Source: Chthoniobacteraceae bacterium (GTDB lineage: Bacteria > Verrucomicrobiota > Verrucomicrobiia > Chthoniobacterales > Chthoniobacteraceae). From it: a stretch of DNA of 64,000 bases. Location of the stretch: the NCBI GenBank assembly GCA_028293625.1, contig JAQGOL010000027.1, forward strand, positions 1-64,000, given 5' to 3'. Every line of letters starts with the position of its first letter. Positions within the stretch are counted from its first letter, which is position 1. Below are positions 1 through 8,812 of the stretch, piece after piece. The notes below the pieces were generated by a model. The model ran no database searches, was not told the origin of the DNA, and was given only the letters and a program-made list of their open reading frames with translations. The position numbers and the translations under genes were made by a program.

Positions 1-178
1 GCGCCAGACGTTCGTGATATTGCGCCTGAAGAAGAGTGAGTTGCTCTCCATGCTGCGCATCCGACTCCGCAAGTCTTTCAAGATAACCGAGCGCCGCTTG
101 GTTCGCAGCCACTCGTGCAACGTGTTCTTCGCAATCGGCTTTGCCGTCGCCTTCCACATTGAGAGCGACCCCAAGAAA
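1..178 (-). pseudogene. Fragment of CPA1-type Na+/H+ antiporter, C-terminal cytoplasmic part
   Basis: Reading the minus strand inward from about 178, one frame stays open to the window edge. It encodes a helical stretch with the spacing typical of the cytoplasmic tail of bacterial CPA1 Na+/H+ antiporters: an LGV segment, an acidic linker, then HVARVAANQAALGYLERLAE and LLQAQYHERLA. The membrane domain that should precede it is absent. The similarity begins at the edge of the repeat array (188-313), and an in-frame TAA lies inside that array. A GTG start just inside the fragment (near 157) is possible, but the protein would lack the whole transporter. I infer a gene truncated at its 5' end by the repeat array. 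The 3' end lies outside the window. The family assignment rests on a short stretch. Confidence 0.45.
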
Positions 179-187
179 AGGACGCCA

Positions 188-313
188 AGGACAGACACTT
201 TATCTAGGAAAGGACGCCAAGGGACAGACACTTTATCCAGGGACCAGGGACGGGACTAGAGGGACAGACACTTTCTCGGAAAAAGCGACTACAGGGACAG
301 ACACTTTCTCGGA
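188..313 (-). repeat. Left array of GGGACAGACACTTT repeats (4 copies)
   Basis: Four copies of GGGACAGACACTTT start near 188 (first base changed), 221, 261 and 294, spaced 33, 40 and 33 bp. The first two continue as ATC, the last two as CTCGGA. Two copies share the spacer GGACGCCAAG. The same unit, reverse-complemented, makes the larger array at 4855-5213, so the arrays face each other across the Kelch-protein gene. No transposase lies next to this array. Such short, scattered units suggest REP-like elements moved in trans, which is inference. Confidence 0.85.
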
Positions 314-792
314 AAAGCGGAATTCGAGGCTCCTTCGAATTCAATCCTTCGTTGCCTTGCCATCCGGTGAACCATTCCCGAATGGATCGATCCGCCAGCT
401 CAGAGCGATTGCTGGTTGTTTAAAATTGTTGACTAACCCCTTTGCTCTGCGCTTTGCTCCGCGCCCCTTTGCTCCGCGCGCTGCAACTAAGAGAGACCAT
501 GATGAAGCCGGAGAAGGGAAAATCAGGAATTATTGCGGGCGGCTCGATTACCATTTTGTTTCCGGCTTCGATCGATCCACCGGACCAACCTCCACCACTG
601 CTATTTTCCCTGAAAACCACGCCAATACCTTGTCGGAGCCTTCTCCTCACGCAGCCCGAACTTTCCTCGAATGCAGACGCAGCCGCCGTTGGACCCTATG
701 GAGTGCGAGAGCCTGCCGCCGTTTTATCAGCGCTTGTAAGTAGCCGCTGGAGCGTTCCCAGTTCCTCCGAGCTGCGGCGGGCGCTGACAGTG
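314..792. other. Non-coding stretch between left repeat array and Kelch gene
   Basis: No recognisable gene was found. The frame of the downstream Kelch protein stays open back to a TTG at 442 and contains an ATG pair at 499, preceded by AGAGAG. The encoded residues are low-complexity and unlike any domain I know. This is probably leader sequence, although it could be an unusually long N-terminal extension. It also holds the small TTTGCTCYGCGC tandem repeat listed separately. Confidence 0.5.
441..479 (+). repeat. TTTGCTCCGCGC short tandem repeat, 3 copies
   Basis: TTTGCTCTGCGC at 441, TTTGCTCCGCGC at 453 and again at 468. The first two are head to tail and the third follows after three bases. 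The repeat lies in the leader upstream of the Kelch gene. Function unknown. Confidence 0.7.
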
Positions 793-3700
793 ATGCTGGC
801 TGGATGGCTCATGATCAGCGGGGCATTTGGGCAGGCGTTTCTGACCACCGGCAGCCTGTCGGGTCCACGCTTCGGGCACACCTCCGGGCTGCTGGCCGAT
901 GGGCGGGTTCTGATTGCCGGCGGGGGTCTGGGCTCCAACGCTCTTGCTACCGCGGAACTCTATAACCCGGCCACCGGTCGGTGGGCTCCCACCGGCAGTA
1001 TGCATTTCCCCCGCTACGGTCCGCGCTCGGTGGTGCTTTCGGATGGCAGGGTGCTCGTAGTGGAGGGATCTGTGAGCCCGCAAACAAGCGCCCCGCAGCA
1101 CAGCGCGGAGCTCTACGACCCGGCTACCGGCACTTGGGCGGATACCGGCACGCAAACCATGACCGACTGCCACACGCTCACTCTCCTCCCCGATGGGAAG
1201 GTGCTCTTGATCGCGAACGGTCCGACGGCCGAGCTCTACGATGCAGCCACTGGAACATGGCGGCTTACCGGGCCGATGGTCAGCCGGCGCACTTCCGCCC
1301 AGGCGGCGCTACTGCCCAGCGGAAAGGTCCTCATTTACGAGGGCCAATACCCCGGCCTGACCATCAATAGCGAGCTTTACGATCCCACAACCAAGACGTT
1401 TGCCGCGACAGGCAGCTTTTACACAGAACGCTCGCTTGATGCCTCCACCATCCTGGCCAATGGCGAGGTGCTGATCGCCGGCGGCCAGGGGCCATACTCG
1501 GGCGGAATTGCCCCTTACCTAAACAGCGTGGAGATCTACAACCCTACAACCGGGGCCTGGAGGAACGTTGCCAGCCTCCTCCAGCCCCGGAATCGGGGTT
1601 CCGCAAGTTTGCTCGCCGATGGCAGGGTGCTAATCCATGGGGGGACCGCCGTGGTCAACGGTATCGGGATATATCTGCCCGGTGCGGAGCTCTACGATCC
1701 GCTGGCAAATACCTGGACGGTCGCCGGACCTATGCTGAATCCACGAGATATCAGCAGCACGACGCGCCTGGCCGACGGCCGGGTATTGATCGCCGGTGGC
1801 AGTGGGAACGACGGCGCCCTCTCGAGCGCCGAACTCTTCGACCCCGCAGCCCCAAGAATCTCGGCGGTGACAATCGCTTCCAACCACCCGGGCGCGCCTG
1901 CGCTGGGTTGGATAGGCGATGTGGTAACGTTGAGCTTTACCGCCACCCAGTCGATCGCCCCGCCCACGGTGACACTTCTCGGCCAAACCGTGACTGCCAC
2001 GAAGGGGACGGGCGAAACCTGGACGGCCTCGGCGACGGTGACGAGCGCAACCCCCGGCGGCCCGGTAGCATTGTCCATCGCTTATCAGACCGCCTCAGGA
2101 GCGGTGGCAGCGCCGGTGAGGGAGACCACGGATGGCAGTGCGGTGACCATCGATAAAACGACGATTCCACCGACGACGACCCCGAGTAACGGGGTGTTCT
2201 CCACGTCGATGTCGGTGACTTTTGACCTGCCCGAGATACCGCTCGCGGGCAGTGTGAAGCTGCTCTTCAGGACTTACAATAACTGGACGCCGGTGAGCAC
2301 CCTGACCTTGGCCACGGTGCAGGAAGTGGCGGGCAATCGCACGCTCACCTTCGACCCCGGCAACCCCACGGCGAACCCGCAAATTGCGAGTGGCGCGCCG
2401 ATCCCCGATGGCGAATACAACATCCTGATTTCCTATCAGGACGCGGCGGGCAATCCGGCCGCATCGGTGATGGTCTCCTACTTGCGCATCGACACGGTGC
2501 CGCCGGTCATTATGGGTGCGAGGATGACTCCCCCGTGGGCGCGGCCGGGGGCGACGGTGTCGGTCGTGCTGACAATCAACGAGACAGGCATCCGGGCCGT
2601 ATCGGGGACGATCGCAGGGCAGCCGATATCGACTCTTCTGGGGCCGCCGGTGGTGGTCCGGGTGACTTTGCCGGGGAATGTGCCCGAAGGGCCGTTGAGC
2701 TTCTCGGTGGCGGTAACAGATGCGGCGGGAAACGTGAGCGCCACTGTGACCACGGCGCAGGATGGGGTTTATACGACGGTGGACCGCATCGCGCCGGTGC
2801 TGACCGTGCCGGGAGCGATCACTGCCGAGGCGACGACCGCAAGCGGCGCGATCGTGACCTACCAGGGAACGGCGACCGACGATCTCGACCCGGTTCCGCT
2901 GGTGAATTCGAGCCCGTCAAGCGGCAGCAGGCTTCATCTCGGTACGACGAAGGTGCAGATGACCGCGACTGATCATGCGGGGAACCAAATCACGGGCACC
3001 TTCACCGTAACGGTGGTGGATACGACGAAGCCGGCGGCGAATGTGCCGGCGGGCATCATGGTGGTGGCGGGGCCGACGGGCGAGGCGGTCCTCGGCGATC
3101 TCACAGGGCGGCTGGCTCGCGCAGATTTAGTGACGCCGGCGGCCAAGCTATTGGTGGCACAATCGCCGCCCGCTGGGACGGTCCTGCCGCTGGGGGCTCA
3201 CACCGTGTCGTTCACGGTAACTGATGCGGCCGGAAATTTTACGACGGTCCAGACTATGGTGACGGTGAGTTTTGCCGTCGCGCCGTCGGGGGCGGCGACG
3301 GTGGCGGCGATCACGGGCAGACCGGCGCCGGCCACTCCGGGGCTGCCGGAGGATGCGTTGCTGGCGACGTTTGGCACGCCGGCGTTGAGTGATTTTCGTC
3401 ATATAACGGCGCGAGTGGGGATGCTTTCCGGAAAGAAAAAAATCGCGGGGATCTATCTGGTGGATGGGGGAGACACAGCATCGTTGCCGGCGTTCCAAGG
3501 CGGTCCGGTGCCCGATGCGATGGGGGTGGCGTTGCCGGCAGTGACGTTCAAGAGTTTTCTCGATCCGGTAACCGCGCCGGCCGGGGCGATTGCATTCACA
3601 GCGACGCTCGCGGGGGCGAAGGCGACCATGGATGATGGCGTTTGGACGGATGCATTCGGACCGCTGGCACTGGTCTTGCGCGAAGGCGAGGACGTGCCGG

Positions 3701-4800
3701 GCCTGCCCGCCGGCACACGCCTGAAGTCGGTAACGAGCCTTTCCCTGCAAGATGGCAGCCTCGTGGCCTTGGTGAAGCTGGCCGCAGCGAAGGGACTCGT
3801 AAGCGCGGGCAGGGACGACGTGGCCCTGGTGGAACTGAGTGACGTGGGCACGGGAATCCTTCTTCTGCGCACGGGTGCGGACTTGGGTGGGTCCACGATC
3901 AAGACGATCGCCACCCTGGCGCCGGCACTCGGTTCGCCCGGCCAAGGCCGCTGGTACGGGCCGAGCGCGGTCCTGGCCAAGGTAACGCTTGCGAGCACGG
4001 AAGTCCGGCTGGTGAAAGTCTCGCCCCAGGGCACGCTGACAGCGCTGCTTTCCACCGCCGGCTCGGCAAATGCGGTAGACGCAAATGCGCGATGGAAGGG
4101 ATTTGGTGTACCGGCGATGAGTGGCGACGGGACCAAGTTCGTCGTGGCCGCGGCGCTCACCCAGAAACTCGCCGGCGTGACGAGCAGAGACAACACTGCG
4201 CTGCTCTTCAAGCCGGCTAAGACGGCGTGGGCCGCCTTCGCCCGCGAGGGGGCATTGGCGCCGATCGCTTCGTCAAACGATGGCCCACGCTACGCGGCAT
4301 TTTTTGACCCTGTCGTCAATGAAGCCGGGCAGGTTGCCTTCCTCGCTACGCTGCAAGGCGCGGGGGTGAAGGCGAATAACAAGTCGGGACTCTTCTGCGG
4401 TGAACCCAATTATCTGCGACTCGCCGCCCGGCTTGGCGATTCCGCGCCGGACGCGGACGGCACCCCGACCGCGGCGGTATGGAGCAAATTCATCACCCAC
4501 GCCCTGTCTGGCGGTCCTGGCGGCGGCATCATCTTCCTTGCCGAAACCACGGGTGGCGGACTGGCCGCGAAATACAACCTTGCCCTCTATGCAGCTGACT
4601 CCACGGGCAAAGTGCGCCGCCTCCTCCGCACCGGCGAAGCACTCGTCCCCGGGGGCCCACTTCTGACGGATCTCGAACTGCTCGCCGCCACTCCGGGTGC
4701 CTACGGCAGCGCCCGTAGCTACAACACAACCGCCTCCCTCGCTGTCTTTGCCGCCTTCGCCAACAAGTCCCAAGCACTCCTCCGCGTCGACATCCCGTAG
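793..4800 (+). CDS. Large secreted protein: seven Kelch repeats, HYR domains, DUF7453-like C-terminus
   Basis: Predicted exported protein of about 1,335 residues. The chosen ATG gives a hydrophobic leader ending ISGAFGQA. In-frame starts at 499 (ATG) or 442 (TTG) are possible, and Arg-Arg just upstream of the chosen start could belong to a longer signal peptide. About the first 350 residues hold seven Kelch-type repeats (pattern LLADGRVLIAGG ... AELYDPATGTW), enough for one seven-bladed beta-propeller. The middle carries Ig-like and HYR-type modules (DRIAPVLTVPGAI, ATDHAGNQITGTF, VTDAAGNFTT), often adhesive. The last 500 residues contain repeats of the type LREGEDVPGLPAGT and FDPVVNEAGQVAFLA, seen in DUF7453 proteins. 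No sortase or PEP-CTERM anchor is visible at the C-terminus. Ligand and role are unknown. The gene sits alone between two inverted repeat arrays. Confidence 0.8.
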   Translation: MLAGWLMISGAFGQAFLTTGSLSGPRFGHTSGLLADGRVLIAGGGLGSNALATAELYNPATGRWAPTGSMHFPRYGPRSVVLSDGRVLVVEGSVSPQTSAPQHSAELYDPATGTWADTGTQTMTDCHTLTLLPDGKVLLIANGPTAELYDAATGTWRLTGPMVSRRTSAQAALLPSGKVLIYEGQYPGLTINSELYDPTTKTFAATGSFYTERSLDASTILANGEVLIAGGQGPYSGGIAPYLNSVEIYNPTTGAWRNVASLLQPRNRGSASLLADGRVLIHGGTAVVNGIGIYLPGAELYDPLANTWTVAGPMLNPRDISSTTRLADGRVLIAGGSGNDGALSSAELFDPAAPRISAVTIASNHPGAPALGWIGDVVTLSFTATQSIAPPTVTLLGQTVTATKGTGETWTASATVTSATPGGPVALSIAYQTASGAVAAPVRETTDGSAVTIDKTTIPPTTTPSNGVFSTSMSVTFDLPEIPLAGSVKLLFRTYNNWTPVSTLTLATVQEVAGNRTLTFDPGNPTANPQIASGAPIPDGEYNILISYQDAAGNPAASVMVSYLRIDTVPPVIMGARMTPPWARPGATVSVVLTINETGIRAVSGTIAGQPISTLLGPPVVVRVTLPGNVPEGPLSFSVAVTDAAGNVSATVTTAQDGVYTTVDRIAPVLTVPGAITAEATTASGAIVTYQGTATDDLDPVPLVNSSPSSGSRLHLGTTKVQMTATDHAGNQITGTFTVTVVDTTKPAANVPAGIMVVAGPTGEAVLGDLTGRLARADLVTPAAKLLVAQSPPAGTVLPLGAHTVSFTVTDAAGNFTTVQTMVTVSFAVAPSGAATVAAITGRPAPATPGLPEDALLATFGTPALSDFRHITARVGMLSGKKKIAGIYLVDGGDTASLPAFQGGPVPDAMGVALPAVTFKSFLDPVTAPAGAIAFTATLAGAKATMDDGVWTDAFGPLALVLREGEDVPGLPAGTRLKSVTSLSLQDGSLVALVKLAAAKGLVSAGRDDVALVELSDVGTGILLLRTGADLGGSTIKTIATLAPALGSPGQGRWYGPSAVLAKVTLASTEVRLVKVSPQGTLTALLSTAGSANAVDANARWKGFGVPAMSGDGTKFVVAAALTQKLAGVTSRDNTALLFKPAKTAWAAFAREGALAPIASSNDGPRYAAFFDPVVNEAGQVAFLATLQGAGVKANNKSGLFCGEPNYLRLAARLGDSAPDADGTPTAAVWSKFITHALSGGPGGGIIFLAETTGGGLAAKYNLALYAADSTGKVRRLLRTGEALVPGGPLLTDLELLAATPGAYGSARSYNTTASLAVFAAFANKSQALLRVDIP

Positions 4801-4854
4801 CGGTGACCGCACCGTAAGCGCCAATGAAGGGGTCAGGGTCAACGCTTCTTTTCC

Positions 4855-5213
4855 AAGAAAGGGTCTGTCCCTGGGATCCCCCTGGGATCCGCTCCCCTGC
4901 TGGGATCCGCTCCTTTGGAGTGCTTTCCGAGAAAGTGTCTGTCCCTGGTGCTTTCTTTTGGAGTGCTTTCCGAGAAAGTGTCTGTCCCTTGCTTTCTTTT
5001 GGAGTGCTTTCCGAGAAAGTGTCTGTCCCTTGCTTTCCCGCTCTGGGATCCGCTCCTGCCGAGAAAGTGTCTGTCCCTTGTGCCTGGGGATCGAGAAAGT
5101 GTCTGTCCCTTGCTTTCCCGCTGGGATCGAGAAAGTGTCTGTCCCTGGTGCTTTCCGAGAAAGTGTCTGTCCCTTGCTTTCCCGCTGGGATCCGCCGAGA
5201 AAGTGTCTGTCCC
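4855..5213 (+). repeat. Right array of GAGAAAGTGTCTGTCCC repeats (8 exact copies plus 1 degenerate)
   Basis: Exact 17-bp copies begin at 4929, 4972, 5013, 5061, 5093, 5129, 5157 and 5197, with intervals of 28 to 48 bp. A degenerate copy (AAGAAAGGGTCTGTCCC) lies at about 4855. The spacers are built from recurring pieces such as TGGGATCCGCTCC, GGAGTGCTTTCC and TTGCTTTCCCGC, so the array grew by duplication of whole units. All copies point the same way, opposite to the left array. The region is open in several frames, but the resulting peptides are only translated repeats. Confidence 0.9.
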
Positions 5214-5260
5214 TTGTCCCTCTTCCACACGCCGCAATCCCCATCGTAGAACCCACCATC

Positions 5261-5800
5261 ATGAAATCCAATTACCTTCTGGCATTTCTTATTGCTCCTT
5301 TGTTCCTTTGCTTTGACTCCGCGACCGCACAAACTGGCACCAAAGAGCCCCCAGAATTAGCGGCTCTCCAAGCACGTTACGAAACCGACATGGCCGCTGC
5401 CCTTCAGCCCGTGCAGAATCGCTTCATATCAGGGCTTCAGAATCTGCTTAAGACCTACACACAGCGCGGCGATCTTCCGTCCGCAATCGCAGTGCAAGCC
5501 CAACTCGACAATCTGACAAACGCGTTAGGCAAGCCAATACCAGTTGGTTCGCCTCAATCGAGGCTCGCCGGAACATCTTGGGACAACCCTGGTGGCTCAC
5601 GTCTCGAGTTTCTTCCCAGCGGACACTTTCGCGAAGTTTACCCCCAGAAAACTTGGAAGGGAACTTGGAAGGCCATCTCGGCCACCGAGGCAGATGCTGT
5701 CGTAGCCGGTGTCGATAGCACTTTTCACTATAAGCTCAACAACGACACCAAGACTGTATCCCGCCCTGATTCGAAATCTATATGGAAGCTCGTGAAATGA
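5261..5800 (+). CDS. Small secreted protein with helical LQARY/GDL repeat-like region
   Basis: Codes for 179 residues with a clear signal peptide (hydrophobic core LLAFLIAPLFLCF, cleavage near ATA-QTG). The next roughly 85 residues are predicted helical and match a pattern common in secreted planctomycete and verrucomicrobial proteins: ELAALQARYETDM, then YTQRGDLPSAIAVQAQLDNL. The C-terminal half (SRLAGTSWDN ... GHFREVYPQKTWKGTWK) resembles a small beta-rich module in which a W..GG..L.F...G.F pattern recurs. The start is fixed by the signal peptide, and no Shine-Dalgarno is evident. It begins 47 bases after the last repeat unit. I cannot assign a function. Confidence 0.75.
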   Translation: MKSNYLLAFLIAPLFLCFDSATAQTGTKEPPELAALQARYETDMAAALQPVQNRFISGLQNLLKTYTQRGDLPSAIAVQAQLDNLTNALGKPIPVGSPQSRLAGTSWDNPGGSRLEFLPSGHFREVYPQKTWKGTWKAISATEADAVVAGVDSTFHYKLNNDTKTVSRPDSKSIWKLVK

Positions 5801-6151
5801 GGCCTAATCTAATGCCAAGTAGGTCGCCACGAATATAGGCGGCAAGTTCGCTAATAGGCACTGCGGAGACTTACTCGACTGTTGGACGAAGCCTTCGGAC
5901 AAACTCCATTTATTTCTATGGGGAAGAGAAGTCCCGCGGCCTGGCTTTGATTTGATCCGTTCGAGTTTCGTTGCGCTTGCTTCCTGCGAAGATTGATCGG
6001 CTTTGGCAATTGGAAAGCGTCAAACCGCTAATTGGCATCCAGCCTGTTACTCGAAGAAGGCTGGGGTTTGCCATCGCGAGTCTTTAAAGGCGGCCGCGCC
6101 GTTGCACTCAATTTCACTGATTACCAAAACACCCGCCAGGATGGTTATTTC
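5801..6151. other. Intergenic stretch left of IS66, possible gene remnant near its end
   Basis: No complete gene seen. From about 6032 a plus-strand frame (GWGLPSRVFKGGRAVALNF) reads without a stop up to the left end of the IS66 element, so it may be the remnant of a gene interrupted by the insertion. No matching continuation is convincing on the far side of the element. The remainder shows no promoter, RNA or repeat that I can support. Confidence 0.4.
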
Positions 6152-6287
6152 GTAAGCCGCTGGCGATCCACATCTACTCCGTGTCTGAGCAGGATGGCAG
6201 TATGGAGCGATGTGTAGACAACGGTTTTCTCATGCAGGCAAGGTGCGCCTCCGGATGTGCGCGGCTGCAGCGGCAGGCGCTTTATGG

Positions 6288-7845
6288 CTACGCGGCTTGA
6301 TTGCGCGCGCGAAGCCACGCCAATGGCGTCAACTCGGCGATGCGGTTGATGCTCCAGCCTCCCAGCCGTGGCAGAACCTCCTCAAGGTATTCCCGCGCGT
6401 TTACTTTGAGCCGCTTGCAGGTTTCAAGGATCGAGAGGATCGCGGCGATCTTCGGTCCGGCTTCTTCGCTGCCGACGTGGATCCAGTTCTTGCGGCCGAG
6501 TGCCACCGTACGCATCGTGTTTTCGGCCAGATTATTGTCTATCTCCACCTGGCCATGCCGGGACTGGCATATCGCTCCAGTCGTTCCCATTGTCCAAGTG
6601 CATAGGTGCATGCCTTGCCCAATGCGTTTTTGGGCAGCGTTGCATCGCGTGCTTCAAGCACCATCGCCTTGAGTTCGGCAAGGATCGGAACGCTTTTTTC
6701 AAGGCGCAAGCTTTCACGTTCCTGATAGCTTAGATTGGCTTCACGGGCCCAACCTTCCACCTCATAGAGCTTGCCGATCTTCTCAATGATGGCGACGCTA
6801 CGCACGTCGCCAGGAGCCAGTTTGGAAGCATCAAAAAACTTGCGACGGGCATGGGCCATGCATCCAAAATAGACGATGTTGGCGCCTATCTTGTCGTAGG
6901 CGCTGTAGCCGTCGCATTGAAGTCTGCCATCGTAACCGGCAAGGAAGATTTTGGGTCCTTCGCGTTCGCGGCCCATGCGAAAGTTGTAAACAACCGGGCC
7001 CTCGGGCCGGCTGTATACCCAGAAGTAAGCCTGATGATCCTTGCCCTTGGTGCGTTTGCTTTGCACCGGGACCGTGGTCTCATCGACCTGGATGTAGCCG
7101 CTCGCAAGCAGCTCCGAGCGCATCGCCCCGCACAGCGGCATAAGCAGCGCTCCGGCTGCGAGCACTGAACTACTCAAGGTAGCCTGACTGACTGCGACTC
7201 CCGCTTCGCGTTCTATCGTCACCGACTGCCGATACAATGGCCGGTGCTGGAGATATTTCTTTGTGATCACGTCGATCACCATCGAGTCCGAAAGGATCCC
7301 CTTTTCAATAATAGCGGCAGGCACTGGCGCCACGCTCACTCCCATCTCCTCGCACCGCGCGCAGGCGAGCTTTTCGCGTTTGGTTACTTCAACAAAGAAC
7401 TCGATCGGCTTGATCGATAGCCGCTCACTTACTTCATAGCCGATCACTTTGCGGCGCTCCCCGCACTGAGTGCAATGGCATTGGTGCGGCGGACAGGAGA
7501 CGATGCGTTCCTCCCGTGGCAGATGCGCCGGCAATGGAACACGAACCGGCTTTTGCTTCGGCTTGGAGGGTTCTGCAGGGGAAGGTGGCTGCACCGCCTT
7601 TTTCTTCTCATCGCGAGCCGCTTCGCTCTCTACTTCAGGCGGCGCCACTCCCGGCTCAAGTTCCAATAGCGCGAGTTGGCCGTCACTGAGCCGCTCAGCA
7701 CTCGGTCCATACCTTTGATTAAAAGCAGTCGCAGCTTCTCGCTTAAAAGGGCGTTTCGCTTTTCCAACACTTCGATCCGGGCAAACGCCTGAGCCACCTT
7801 CGCGCGAAGGTGCTCAGGGATTTGTTCTAAAAAATCGGCGTCCAA
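6288..7845 (-). pseudogene. tnpC: IS66 transposase TnpC, two frameshifts
   Basis: Read across three frames this is a nearly full-length IS66 DDE transposase. It starts at a TTG (DADFLEQIPEHLRAKVAQAF) with a leucine-zipper-like N-terminal helix, then a zinc-finger region (CPPHQCHCTQCGERR and CARCEE) and the catalytic core (YIQVDETTVPV, LQCDGYSAYD). The conserved end is EIDNNLAENTMRTVALGRKNW followed by the TnpC C-terminal domain. The first frameshift lies near 7711-7716, where LLIK should continue into YGPSAERLSDGQ; one base is missing. The second is near 6555-6570, between LERYAS and HGQVEIDNN. Both are consistent with single-base deletions. IS66 is not known to use programmed frameshifting in tnpC, so I call it a pseudogene. 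Sequencing error is the alternative. Confidence 0.85.
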
Positions 7846-7914
7846 AGTGAGGGCGCAAAGAGAAGCGCAAACGCTGCCTGCTGATCAACATGAGAAGCTT
7901 CGAGAGCGCCACTT

Positions 7915-8271
7915 TCATTCGTTCTTTCGGAACCATTTCCTTTCCTTTGTGCCTTTCAAATCAATGCCCCCAAGCAACATCGCAAGCTCGGCTGCCGAGA
8001 GGCGCACCTTGCCTTGAGCAGGTTCATCCGGCACGGGCCATTTGAAGCGGCCGCGTTCGAGTCGTTTTCCGCAAATCCAAAGACCCGTACCATCAAAGTA
8101 GAGGATCTTGAGCCGGGTGCGCTGCCGGTTGGCAAAGACAAAGAGATGACCCGAGAGCGGATCTTCCTCAAGCTGGATTTTTACCAGTCCGTAAAGTCCG
8201 TCATAACCTTTGCGCATGTCGGTGACTCCGCAGGCCAGGAAGACCCGGGTCGCAGCTCCCAGGGAGATCAT
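7915..8271 (-). CDS. tnpB: IS66 accessory protein TnpB
   Basis: Codes for about 118 residues with the whole TnpB (Orf2) signature: VFLACGVTDMRKGYDGLYGLV near the N-terminus, then LFVFANRQRTRLKILYFDGTG and WICGKRLERGRF. TnpB is required for IS66 transposition, but its biochemical activity is unsettled. The ATG at 8271 overlaps the tnpA stop as ATGA, which fixes the start and implies translational coupling. The frame is intact, unlike tnpC downstream. Confidence 0.92.
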   Translation of the reverse strand: MISLGAATRVFLACGVTDMRKGYDGLYGLVKIQLEEDPLSGHLFVFANRQRTRLKILYFDGTGLWICGKRLERGRFKWPVPDEPAQGKVRLSAAELAMLLGGIDLKGTKERKWFRKNE

Positions 8272-8636
8272 CGTCTGGCTAAAGAAGAAATGAGTTCCAG
8301 CAAACTGGCTACTTCCCGTGTGCAAAAGCCGCTCGGGATTTCCAGCTCCATGGCGCCTGCGATACTGAGCCGGTAAAAATTGCGCCGCCTTTGGTCACTA
8401 TCCGATGGAAGCAGTTCGTCCTTCTGCTCAACTTCAATAAAACAACCCGCCTGTGCGGAGGACGCCGTGGCGGCTCTCGTCCGTGCTTTTTTTAGATGCC
8501 GGGTCAGCGTGGCCAGGCAGATGCCCTCCTTTTTCACAAACTCAGCTTGGGTCAGTTGGCTTTGTTCGTAGCGATTGAGCATCTGCTCGATCTCCGTGCC
8601 AGTCCGCCGGCGGCTGCGTTGAATGTCATTACTCAT
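8268..8636 (-). CDS. tnpA: IS66 protein TnpA (Orf1)
   Basis: Codes for 122 residues. The N-terminal half (GTEIEQMLNRYEQSQLTQAE followed by FVKKEGICLATLTRHLKKAR) is a helix-turn-helix of the kind that opens IS66 elements and binds the element ends. The C-terminal half ends in LEIPSGFCTREVASLLELI, matching the usual TnpA tail. The start lies 58 bp inside the right inverted repeat. The frame is intact and overlaps tnpB by four bases. Confidence 0.88.
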   Translation of the reverse strand: MSNDIQRSRRRTGTEIEQMLNRYEQSQLTQAEFVKKEGICLATLTRHLKKARTRAATASSAQAGCFIEVEQKDELLPSDSDQRRRNFYRLSIAGAMELEIPSGFCTREVASLLELISSLARR

Positions 8637-8812
8637 CCACCCAAAATGCCCGCGCCTCCGCCGACCCGGTAGATGTGCTTGCCCAGAGTCTTAGTTTGGT
8701 TCTTGGAACCAAATCCCGGGTGTGCCGGCATGGGCGGTTGATTGTCTTTTGGCTTTGTTGGAAACGCACTCCGCGCTTCCTCTTGCTGCATTCATCCCTC
8801 ATTCTCCGCGGC

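Larger units (their letters stand above)
6152..8694 (-). mobile_element. IS66-family insertion sequence, about 2.54 kb, probably inactive
   Basis: The three-gene IS66 layout (tnpA, tnpB, tnpC) is present on the minus strand. Imperfect terminal inverted repeats are visible. The left end at 6152 reads GTAAGCCGCTGG and contains CACATCTAC at 6169-6177. The right end, read inward from 8694, starts CTAAGACTCTGG and contains the same CACATCTAC; 18 of the 26 outermost positions agree. The flanks (GTTATTTC on the left, TTTGGTTC on the right) do not form an 8-bp target duplication. Diverged ends, no target duplication and a twice-frameshifted tnpC suggest an old, immobile copy. Confidence 0.8.

Noticed and set aside
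141-743. Plus-strand open frame through the left repeat array
   Set aside because: It consists of translated repeats and leader sequence with no recognisable domain and overlaps the Kelch leader.
4855-5213. Possible CRISPR array
   Set aside because: The 17-bp unit is short, intervals vary from 28 to 48 bp, spacers share recurring pieces and no cas gene is present.
6288-7845. Programmed frameshifting in tnpC
   Set aside because: IS66 transposases are not known to need it. The two shift sites lack a slippery heptamer with a downstream stem, and losses at two sites fit decay better.
8675-8812. Upstream ATG start for the small lipoprotein
   Set aside because: It lies within the IS66 terminal repeat and would bury the lipoprotein signal behind 46 residues.
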